8,515 nucleotides of DNA, from positions 1-8,515 of the forward strand of contig CAKPRA010000055.1 in NCBI GenBank assembly GCA_934180065.1. The letters run 5' to 3'. The notes beneath the pieces were generated by a model. That model was not told the DNA's origin. It made no database searches and saw nothing but the letters and a program-made list of their open reading frames with translations. Positions 1-7,000 of this stretch are shown here, piece by piece. The DNA is from an uncultured Clostridia bacterium. GTDB lineage: Bacteria > Bacillota > Clostridia > TANB77 > CAG-508. The number at the start of each line of letters is the position of its first letter. The stretch's first letter is position 1. The position numbers and the translations under genes are program-made.

Positions 1-117
1 CAAGAGCCAGCAGTAGATTTAACAGACAGCAGTGTTACAGTAAGTGGATATAATGCAAACAAAGCCGGAAAACAAACAATAACAGTAGAATATGAAGGAA
101 TACAAAAGACATTTGAA
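1..117 (+). repeat. Near-identical copy of 1006-1122 (direct repeat, 1005-nt spacing)
   Basis: Bases 1-117 match 1006-1122 with two differences (position 78 A versus 1083 G; position 93 T versus 1098 C), both synonymous. The match collapses just after 117. The copies encode the second half of a subtype-A Ig domain and are exactly 335 codons apart, so the frame is kept. The repeat probably extends left beyond the window. Such identity, against much lower identity among the other domains, points to a recent duplication or gene conversion. Confidence 0.95.
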
Positions 118-3100
118 ATAACAGTAAAAAATACAGTTAAAACAATAGAAATAACAGCTCCAACAAAAACAACATATGGACACGGAGATAGTTTATCATT
201 AGAGGGTGGAAAGATAGAAGTAACATATGCAGATGGAACAAAACAAACCCCAGAAATGACATCTGATATGGTAACAGAAACAAATACAGGCTCTAGTGTA
301 AATATGAGTCCAAATGAAAGTGAATACGGAGAAAATCACAAAGTAACAAAGAATTTAACAATAAAATATGAAGAAGACGGAATACAAAAAACAGCAACAT
401 ATGAAATAGAAATAATAAACAAAATAACAAGCATACAAATGCATACAACGCCAAAAACAAATTATAATGTAAATGATGCATTAGATGTAACAAATGGCGA
501 AATACTTGTAACAAGACAAACAGGGGAAACAGAAGTAATAGAAATAACAGAAAATATGGTAACAGGATTCGACTCAAGCAAAGAAAACACAAAATTACCA
601 TTAAAAGTAACATACACAGAAAATGGAGAAACAAAAGAAACAAGTTACGAAGTATCAGTAAAAGATAGCGTAACAAGCATAAGTATAAAAGCAAATCCAA
701 GTAAAACAGAATACAAATATGGAGAGTCATTAGACTTAACAGGAGCAACAATAAGTGTAGTAAAAGGAAGTGGAACAATAGACATTCCAATAACAGATGA
801 TATGGTAAGTGGATATGACCAAACAACAGTAGGAAAACAAACAGTAAAAGTATCATATGGAGGACAAGAAACAACATTTGAGATAACAGTAAAAGACTAC
901 ATAAAAGACATAACACTAACAGCTCCAACAAAAACAGAATATAAATACGGAGAAGCATTAGATCTAACAGGAGGCCAAGTACAGAAAGTAATGGCAAGTG
1001 GAGCACAAGAGCCAGCAGTAGATTTAACAGACAGCAGTGTTACAGTAAGTGGATATAATGCAAACAAAGCCGGAAAACAAACGATAACAGTAGAATACGA
1101 AGGAATACAAAAGACATTTGAAGTAACTGTTGTAGATCCTATTAATAAAATTGAATTAAAGGGAACTCCAAAAACAGAATATAAATATGGTGAAGAATTT
1201 GATGTATCTAACTTAAAATTAAGTATAAGCAGAGCTAGTGGAGATACAGAAATACCAGTAACAAGTGATATGATTAAAAACTACAATAAAAACAGTTTAG
1301 GTCAACAACAAGTAACAATAGAATATGAAGGTAATACAATAGAAACTATAACTGTACAAGTAGTTGATTATATACAAAGTGTAGTAATAACTCCACCAAG
1401 TAAAGTAAGCTACAACTATGGAGAGGCATTAGACTTAACAGGAGCTGTTATTACAAAAGTAATGGCATCAACCCCAGATGAGCCAATAACAATAAATGTT
1501 ACAAATGATATGATAAGTGGATATAATCCAAATAAACTAGGAATTCAAGATGTAACAATTACATATACAGATGGAAAAACTTATACACAAACATTTAAAG
1601 TAACAGTAAATGAAAAAGTAAAATCAATATCATTAAAAGATACAGGATTCAAAAAAGACTATAAATATGGAGAAAATTTAGACTTAGACAATTTAAGTAT
1701 AGTAGTTCAATATATTAGTGGAAAAACAGAAGAACTACCTGTAACATCAGGTATGGTAACAGGATATAATCCAAAAACTCTAGGCAATCAAGAATTGACA
1801 ATAAAATATGGAGATTTTGAGGTAAAAACTAGTGTAAGTGTTAAAGACTATATTAAAGATATTAAGCTTACACCACCAGATAAAAAGGAATATAAAATAA
1901 ACGAAAGTTTAAGTTTAACAGGCGGAAGTATTACGGAAGTAATGGCAAGTGGAGCTACAGGAAATGTAATATCACTAACACAAGATATGGTAAGTGGTTT
2001 TGATAGTACAACCCCAGGTACAAAAACAATTACTGTAAAATACAAAGAAATAACAAAACAATTCCAAGTAGCCGTAATAAATAGTATAGATCATATTGAA
2101 GTAATACCACCAACTAAAACAGATTATAAATATGGTGAAAACTTAAATTTAGCAGGAAGTAGTATTAAAGTTGTAATGGAAGATGGTACAACAGAAAATG
2201 TAAATATTACAAAAGATATGGTATCTGGTTACAACAAAACTAAACCTGGACAACAAATGATAACAGTAAAATACACAGATGAAAAAGGTAATGAATTTAC
2301 AGGATACTTTAGTGTTACAGTTGGAGAAGATTATATTAAAGAAATTAAATTTAATGCTCCAACAAAAAGACAATATAGAATAGGTGACTCAATTGATTTA
2401 ACAGGTGGATATATTGCAGAAGTATATGCTAGTGGAAAACTAGGAAATAAGTATGAATTAACAAATAGTATGATAAGTGGTTTTGATAGTACAACCCCAG
2501 GTACAAAAACAATTAAAGTAAAATTTGAAGATAATACTTATACATATACTGTAAATGTAGAGGACAGAACATTAGGAATATCTATAAAAGATTTACCAAA
2601 TAAAACCGTATACAAAAAAGGCGAAAGCTTAGATTTAACAGGAGCAACATTAAATGTTATAAAAGATAGTGGTGTGACTGTAAAAAATATTACAAATGAT
2701 ATGGTTTCAGGATTTGATAAAAACAAAGAAGGATATCAAGTTATAACAGTAAGTTATGAAGGATTTAAGGTTACATTTGGTGTAACAGTACAAAAACAGG
2801 ATGAAACCCCAGTTATCCCAGATTCAGATAATAAGCCAAGTGGAAATAAAGATACAAAACCAAGTGATACAACAAAGAATACTTCAACAAATATTGTATC
2901 TGAAACAACAAAAGAAAATCCTAGTGAACCAGAGGAAAGTACAAAAGATACAAATAATAATCAAACAGAAGATAATAAAACAAATGAGAGAAAAGATAAC
3001 AATAAAAATAATGATAATAATAAAGATATTGTAAAAATAACAAAAGATGAACCACAACCAAATGATAATGATAACTTAAGAGATATATTAAGTATTATTG

Positions 3101-3414
3101 CAATAATACTAGGTTTAGCAGGAATTACATTAATTATCATTGTTGTTGTAAAACGTAAGAAAAATGTTAAGATTTACCTAGAAGAAGCAGGTGAAAGAGC
3201 TTTAATAGGAAAAGAGAGATTAACAAAAGATGATAGAACATTAGATTTAAATAAATATTATGAAAAATATAAAGAAGATGAGTACAAAATTGTATTATCT
3301 AAATCAATAAGTAAAAAACTTGATCAAGAAGTTATAAATGTTATTGTTAATGGTAAAAACAAGGCATTTAAAGTAAATTACAGAGGAAAAAAGACTGAAT
3401 ACATAGTTAATTAA
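1..3414 (+). CDS. Large surface protein with tandem Big_3-type Ig-like domains, C-terminal membrane anchor (5' end outside window)
   Basis: The frame is open from base 1 to the TAA at 3412-3414 (1137 codons visible). The ATG at 256 lies inside an Ig domain and is not the start. Numbering from base 1, residues 1-44 end a partial Ig-like domain. Eleven full domains of about 77-96 residues follow to residue 932. Each has the pattern 'PTKTEYKYGE-LDLTG', then an 'xxDMVSGY/F' motif, then 'G-QT-TV-Y-G---TF-V-V', which matches bacterial Ig-like group 3 (Big_3). Residues 933-1028 are a disordered N/K/D/T/E-rich stalk. Residues 1029-1050 are a transmembrane helix ending in KRKK. Residues 1051-1137 are a charged cytoplasmic tail. 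By analogy with this class, it probably projects from the cell as a rod for adhesion or display; no catalytic domain is visible. There is no LPXTG motif, so anchoring is by the membrane helix. The ligand and the N-terminal domains are unknown. Confidence 0.9.
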   Translation, partial: QEPAVDLTDSSVTVSGYNANKAGKQTITVEYEGIQKTFEITVKNTVKTIEITAPTKTTYGHGDSLSLEGGKIEVTYADGTKQTPEMTSDMVTETNTGSSVNMSPNESEYGENHKVTKNLTIKYEEDGIQKTATYEIEIINKITSIQMHTTPKTNYNVNDALDVTNGEILVTRQTGETEVIEITENMVTGFDSSKENTKLPLKVTYTENGETKETSYEVSVKDSVTSISIKANPSKTEYKYGESLDLTGATISVVKGSGTIDIPITDDMVSGYDQTTVGKQTVKVSYGGQETTFEITVKDYIKDITLTAPTKTEYKYGEALDLTGGQVQKVMASGAQEPAVDLTDSSVTVSGYNANKAGKQTITVEYEGIQKTFEVTVVDPINKIELKGTPKTEYKYGEEFDVSNLKLSISRASGDTEIPVTSDMIKNYNKNSLGQQQVTIEYEGNTIETITVQVVDYIQSVVITPPSKVSYNYGEALDLTGAVITKVMASTPDEPITINVTNDMISGYNPNKLGIQDVTITYTDGKTYTQTFKVTVNEKVKSISLKDTGFKKDYKYGENLDLDNLSIVVQYISGKTEELPVTSGMVTGYNPKTLGNQELTIKYGDFEVKTSVSVKDYIKDIKLTPPDKKEYKINESLSLTGGSITEVMASGATGNVISLTQDMVSGFDSTTPGTKTITVKYKEITKQFQVAVINSIDHIEVIPPTKTDYKYGENLNLAGSSIKVVMEDGTTENVNITKDMVSGYNKTKPGQQMITVKYTDEKGNEFTGYFSVTVGEDYIKEIKFNAPTKRQYRIGDSIDLTGGYIAEVYASGKLGNKYELTNSMISGFDSTTPGTKTIKVKFEDNTYTYTVNVEDRTLGISIKDLPNKTVYKKGESLDLTGATLNVIKDSGVTVKNITNDMVSGFDKNKEGYQVITVSYEGFKVTFGVTVQKQDETPVIPDSDNKPSGNKDTKPSDTTKNTSTNIVSETTKENPSEPEESTKDTNNNQTEDNKTNERKDNNKNNDNNKDIVKITKDEPQPNDNDNLRDILSIIAIILGLAGITLIIIVVVKRKKNVKIYLEEAGERALIGKERLTKDDRTLDLNKYYEKYKEDEYKIVLSKSISKKLDQEVINVIVNGKNKAFKVNYRGKKTEYIVN
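1991..2032 (+). repeat. 42-nt perfect direct repeat, second copy at 2474-2515
   Basis: The two 42-nt stretches are identical and lie 483 nt (161 codons) apart, which is one A+B di-domain. They encode the SGFDSTTPGTKTI core of two subtype-A Ig domains. Perfect nucleotide identity inside otherwise diverged domains suggests local gene conversion or a recent di-domain duplication. Confidence 0.9.
2797..3084 (+). other. Low-complexity wall-spanning stalk of the Ig-domain protein
   Basis: These 96 codons have no globular pattern. They open with a few Pro (ETPVIPD, KPSGN), then become rich in Thr, Ser, Glu, Lys and Asn, ending in runs such as NNKNNDNNKD. This composition is typical of flexible cell-wall spacers next to a membrane anchor. 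The DNA at about 2950-3035 is built from AAT/GAT/AAA triplets, so slippage there would change length in whole codons and keep the frame. Confidence 0.75.
3085..3150 (+). other. C-terminal transmembrane helix of the Ig-domain protein
   Basis: Twenty-two consecutive hydrophobic or small residues (starting ILSIIAIILGL, ending IIIVVV) are followed at once by KRKK. By the positive-inside rule, the Ig array is outside and the C-terminus in the cytoplasm. The 87 residues after it are too many and too structured-looking for a sortase tail, and no LPXTG precedes the helix. Confidence 0.85.
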
Positions 3415-3431
3415 CGAAAAAATAAAAAACG

Positions 3432-3449
3432 CTTAAAATCGATTTTAAG
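3432..3449. other. Perfect 18-bp palindrome just after the Ig-protein stop
   Basis: CTTAAAATCGATTTTAAG is its own reverse complement, 17 nt past the stop codon. As RNA it can fold as a 7-bp stem with a TCGA loop, but no T-run follows, so it is at best a weak terminator. As DNA it could be a dyad protein-binding site. A second, 12-bp palindrome (TATATGCATATA) lies at 3456-3467. Confidence 0.55.
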
Positions 3450-3474
3450 GCCAAATATATGCATATAAAATAAC

Positions 3475-3580
3475 TAATATGCTATACCCAATATAGTATA
3501 TTAACAATGATTATCTTATAATTGGGATAAGTATAATCAGTTATCATTAAGGGTTACCCAATTTAGCCCTTAGTGATAAC
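3475..3580. other. Three tandem hairpins with mutually complementary loops (possible structured RNA or DNA dyad array)
   Basis: Hairpin 1: 3475-3486 pairs with 3492-3503 (12 bp, one G-U), loop CCCAA at 3487-3491. Hairpin 2: 3508-3519 pairs with 3527-3539 (12 bp, one bulged T at 3532), loop AATTGGG at 3520-3526. Hairpin 3: 3540-3553 pairs with 3567-3580 (14 bp, one G-U, GGG/CCC at the top), 13-nt loop 3554-3566 containing CCCAATT. The loop of hairpin 2 is perfectly complementary over 7 nt to that of hairpin 3 and over 5 nt to that of hairpin 1. No T-run follows hairpin 3, so it is not a textbook intrinsic terminator, though it may mark or protect the mRNA 3' end. It matches no RNA family I recognise. 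Confidence 0.6.
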
Positions 3581-3607
3581 AATAATATAATAATTTAAGT
3601 ATAATAA

Positions 3608-3629
3608 ATTAATAAAATTGCAAAAAAAA
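3608..3629 (+). repeat. 22-nt direct repeat, second copy at 3898-3919
   Basis: Both copies read ATTAATAAAATTG, then one variable base (C at 3621, T at 3911), then eight A. They are 290 nt apart and bracket the block described at 3647-3897. This could be a footprint of insertion or of duplication, but the AT-rich composition makes some chance similarity possible. No convincing terminal inverted repeats are seen inside the copies. Confidence 0.6.
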
Positions 3630-3646
3630 ACCTTTATATAAGGTTT
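3628..3646. terminator. Possible intrinsic terminator, better on the minus strand
   Basis: AAACCTT (3628-3634) pairs with AAGGTTT (3640-3646) around a TATAT loop. The nine-A run at 3622-3630 precedes it on the plus strand, so minus-strand transcripts would read the hairpin followed by a U-tract, the classic arrangement. On the plus strand the hairpin is followed only by ATTAG after the TTT, so termination there would be weak. It sits 213 nt past the Ig-protein stop. The stem is short, so this is tentative. Confidence 0.4.
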
Positions 3647-3897
3647 ATTAGTCGTACGCAAAAATAGTTAAAAAAGTTTTAATTCAAAAATATATTTAAT
3701 ATTTTTAATGACAGGCTTGAGAATGCTTAAAAAAATGGCATTTGGCAAGTCTATTTGTCGTGTTTCTGATTTTTTTATTTAACATCTTCAAAGCAACTAT
3801 AGAGCTATTATTAAAAAATATTAAACAATACAGTGGTAGTTGTAAAAAGTAATATTCCCTAAGGTTTTTAGAAAAAAATGATATTTTGTAATGAAAA
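3647..3897. other. Unassigned intergenic block with local dyads
   Basis: No supported gene. The stretch from about 3710 to 3870 is less A/T-monotonous than its flanks and contains local structure. At 3713-3719 a 7-bp arm pairs with 3746-3752 (one G-U), with an inner ATGC/GCAT pairing at 3723-3726 and 3738-3741. At 3825-3831 seven bases pair with 3836-3843 around one bulged G, with an AGTG loop. A T-run lies at 3770-3776. On the minus strand two overlapping frames give short peptides, neither with a convincing start. It may be a small non-coding RNA, a decayed ORF or a dispersed repeat; I cannot decide between these. Confidence 0.35.
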
Positions 3898-3947
3898 ATT
3901 AATAAAATTGTAAAAAAAAGGATAATAAGTTCCAAATGTCTTTTTCC

Positions 3948-3971
3948 GTATATATGTATATATGTATATAT
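3948..3971 (+). repeat. Three perfect tandem copies of GTATATAT
   Basis: The 8-mer occurs at 3948-3955, 3956-3963 and 3964-3971 without interruption, ending 13 nt before the -35 box of the downstream gene. Copy-number change by slippage would alter the sequence just upstream of the promoter, though whether that matters for expression is unknown. Confidence 0.85.
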
Positions 3972-3984
3972 TAATATTTATGAT

Positions 3985-4014
3985 TTGAAAACTATAAATA
4001 TATATAATTATAAT
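3985..4014 (+). promoter_or_regulatory. Likely sigma-A promoter of the RCC1-Ig gene
   Basis: The -35 box TTGAAA (3985-3990), an 18-nt spacer and a perfect -10 box TATAAT (4009-4014) lie just upstream of the gene. The expected transcription start near 4021 would leave a leader of about 27 nt before the ATG. A second TATAAT at 4003-4008 has a spacer of only 12 nt and is less likely to be the -10. AT-rich DNA yields many such matches, hence moderate confidence. Confidence 0.5.
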
Positions 4015-4034
4015 TTGTTAATAGTACTTGTAAA

Positions 4035-4040
4035 GGGAGA
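4035..4040 (+). promoter_or_regulatory. Ribosome binding site fixing the start at 4048
   Basis: GGGAGA, preceded by AAA, ends 7 nt before the ATG at 4048, a good Gram-positive spacing. The nearer ATG at 4041 abuts the site and its frame stops after fifteen codons, so 4048 is the start. Confidence 0.75.
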
Positions 4041-4047
4041 ATGATCA

Positions 4048-7000
4048 ATGAAAAAGCAAAAGCAGAGAAATATAACAAAAAAGAGTAATGAAAAATTTTT
4101 AGTAATTGGAGCAATTATTTTGTTCATCTTATCAACAATTTTTGGATTACTAGGAATTGGTGGTTATAATTTAATAAAACGAAGTGGAAATGCTATAGAT
4201 CAAAAAATGAGCATTTCTGTTAATAGTGCAACAAATGAAATATTAAAAAATAAAATGACAACTGCCAAAATAGTAGGAGGATATGACCATTTTATTGTTT
4301 TAAATGCAGATGGCAAAGTATATGGTTGGGGATACAATGGGTATGGACAACTTGGATTAGGTAATACATCAAATTATACTACACCTGTGTATTTGAATAT
4401 GGACAATGTAATTGACATTGCTGCAAGAGGAAATTATACAGCTGTTTTGAAAAAAGATGGCACTGTATGGATGGCTGGGTATAATGGCAATGGTCAATTG
4501 GGTATAAATAGTACTTCTTCACAAAGCTCTTTTGTACAAGTAAAAAATGAGGATGGAACAGGTTTTTTGACTAATATTAAATATATTGAGTCAGGTGTAA
4601 ATACTATGTATGCTATAACAAATGATGGCGATGTTTATTCTTGGGGATATAACGGTTATGGTCAAATGGGATTGGGAGATACTTCTTTAAGGACACTCCC
4701 TGTAAAATTAAGTATAACAAATATAAAACAAATATCCGCTGGTGAAGATGACACAATTGCACTTGACAATAATGGCGAAGTTTGGGTAGCTGGAAGAAAT
4801 ACTGAAGGTCAGTTAGGTATAGGAAATAGTAGTAATAGTGCTGTATGGACTAAAATGAAAAGTTCAGATGGATCACAAGATATTAGTGAAATAAAAGAAG
4901 TATCAGCAGGTAGATATCATACAATGTTGTTAAATAATAATGGTGAAGTTTATTCAACTGGATATAATAATTATTATCAATTAGGTAATGGATCTAGTTC
5001 AACAAAAGTCTATGTTAATGCAATGACTGATACAGATGGAAATGCTATAAGTAATGTAAAACATATTTATGCATCTGGAGATACTAGTTTTGTTATTACG
5101 AATAAAGGTGAGTTGTATTCTTGTGGATATAATAATTATGGTCAGTTAGTACAAAGAAATACAACTAATTTGAGTAGATTGACTAAAGTAAATATAGATG
5201 TAAGTGTAAGCAATATAGCTGTAACAATGGCTCCTTCAAGTCAAACAACAGCTTATGTTGATAATATTGGTAGAATATATACTGTGGGATATAGTGGTAA
5301 TGGTGAATTAGGTAATGGTACAACTGATACATCATATTCATATAAACCATATAGTATAAGTGATTACAAAATACTTACAGATGAGCCAATTATAAATTTA
5401 AAATCAGGTGAAAGTAAGGGAATTAATCCATATTTTTCTGCTGGTATTAATGTAATGAATGATGAATTTAATATAAACTTAACATATGAATCTTTAGATA
5501 CAAGTGTTGCTACAGTAAGCGGAAGTTCTGTTGTTGGAGTTGGTGTAGGAACAACATATGTTAGAATTTCAGATAAAACAAATAAGATATATGGAACTGT
5601 GAAGGTAAATGTTAATGAAATAGATGGTGTTACATATCCAAAAATTGTTGGTGGACAAAACCATTTTGTCTCTTTAAAATCTGACGGAACTACATATACT
5701 TGGGGATATAATGATTATGGTCAATTAGGAACAGGTGATACTACTTATAGAGCTGATCCTACAAAAACATCAATTAATGATGCAATTGATATAGCTGCAG
5801 GATATAAGTTTACTGTTATTTTGAAAAAGGATGGAACTGTGTGGGTTTCTGGATATAATGGATATGGAACAGTTGGTGATGGAACAACAAGTAATACTTC
5901 AGTGTTTAAACAAGTACAAAATATAGATGATGTAATAGCTGTATCTGCCGAATCTAATACAATACAAATGCTAAAAAAGGATGGAACTGTATGGTCTATA
6001 GGTTTAAATTCAAGTGGTGAATTTGGAAATAATACATCATCATCTTCTGCTAACTCAATACCAACTAAAATGTGTAAAATTCCTAATGTTATGCAAATAG
6101 CATCAGGTGATAATCATGTTGTTTTAGTTACAGCAGACGGAAATGCGTGGTCAGTAGGATATAATAATTATGGCCAATTAGGAATTGCAAGTTCCGCAGA
6201 TACAATGACTATTCCTCAACAAATAATGGATGAAACAGGATCTAATGCAATTCAAGGAGTAAAAGAAGCAAGTTGTAGTACCCTTAATACATATTTAATA
6301 AAAGAAGATGGAACAGCATATTCAACAGGACATAATAATTACAGTCAATTGGCAGGTTCTAGTTCAAGTTATAGAAATTATGTAGTGCCAATGCTTGAAG
6401 AATCAACTGATAGTAAAATACAAAATGTAAAACATATATATGCTGGTGGATATGGAGTTATGGCTATTGATGGTAGCAATAATTTATATGTTGCAGGATA
6501 TGCAAATTATGCACAGAATTTTACCGAAACAACAACTACTAGATCAAGATTACACAAAGTAGAGGATGTTGGAAAAGTTATTTCTGCATCATTGACAAAA
6601 AACACAAGTACGCAAACAGGTGCTGTAATAAATTCAAAAGGTAAAGTTTTAACAGTTGGATATGGAGCAAATGGAGAAACTGGAAGTGAAGTTACTGAAA
6701 ATATAGTAAAATCGTGGTGTATACAAAAATCAGAATTTGATATAAGTAAAAATAGTGTAATTAATTTAGAAGTAAAAGGAAATCAAAAACAAATTGAATA
6801 TTCAAGATTAACGGGATTCAATTTACTAACAAATCAATTTATAGATAAAGATATATCATTTAAATCTTTAGATACAAGTATTGCAACTGTAAGTAGTACA
6901 GGTTTAGTTACCGCACAAGGATTTGGAACTACATATATACAATTAACTGATAGCAAAAATGATTTAGTTGCAAAAGTAAGAGTAAATGTAAATGGAGATG

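Larger units (their letters stand above)
1..2796 (+). repeat. Array of Big_3-type Ig domains, largely alternating in two subtypes
   Basis: Approximate domain boundaries (nt): partial 1-132, then 133-420, 421-666, 667-897, 898-1137, 1138-1368, 1369-1614, 1615-1848, 1849-2082, 2083-2331, 2332-2565 and 2566-2796. From 898 on, two subtypes alternate. Subtype A (starts 898, 1369, 1849, 2332) opens with 'YIKDI-LT-P' or a variant and carries 'VMASG', 'VYASG' or similar. Subtype B (starts 1138, 1615, 2083, 2566) lacks that opening. The A-to-A spacing is 471, 480 and 483 nt, so the recent unit of duplication is a di-domain of about 157-161 residues. The two domains at 133-666 are more divergent and break the alternation. 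The one at 133-420 is longest, with an inserted loop rich in N, S, E and T. Confidence 0.85.

Noticed and set aside
256..258. ATG at 256 as start of the Ig-domain gene
   Set aside because: The frame is open from base 1, and the upstream codons encode the same Ig domain plus the end of another. No ribosome binding site precedes it.
293..1006. Minus-strand ORF of 237 codons, leucine-rich
   Set aside because: It is an antisense shadow of the A-ending-codon part of the Ig gene, which reads as Leu/Phe-rich on the reverse strand, and no family pattern is visible.
2801..3034. Plus-strand 77-codon ORF in another frame within the Ig gene
   Set aside because: It overlaps the stalk; its Gln/Ile/Lys composition comes from frame-shifted Asn/Lys/Thr codons. 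No ribosome site.
3475..3580. CRISPR array or tRNA in the hairpin region
   Set aside because: The hairpins share only a short loop core. There are no equal-length repeats with spacers, no acceptor/TPsiC pattern and no anticodon stem arrangement.
3540..3580. Hairpin 3 as a standard intrinsic terminator
   Set aside because: The stem is strong, but neither strand has a T-run directly after it. Termination may still occur but cannot be claimed from sequence.
3735..3782. Plus-strand mini-ORF MAFGKSICR...
   Set aside because: Only fifteen codons, no ribosome binding site, and it overlaps a hairpin.
3705..3935. Minus-strand 76-codon ORF in the intergenic gap
   Set aside because: It needs a TTG start with no convincing ribosome site, the composition follows the local T-richness, and an overlapping frame is equally open. 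Kept only as part of the uncertain block.
4041..4043. ATG at 4041 as alternative start of the RCC1-Ig gene
   Set aside because: It lies directly against the ribosome binding site and its frame stops after fifteen codons.
3415..4047. Known riboswitch or T-box leader before the RCC1-Ig gene
   Set aside because: I see no match to c-di-GMP, SAM, TPP, purine or T-box core motifs, and the predicted leader is only about 27 nt.
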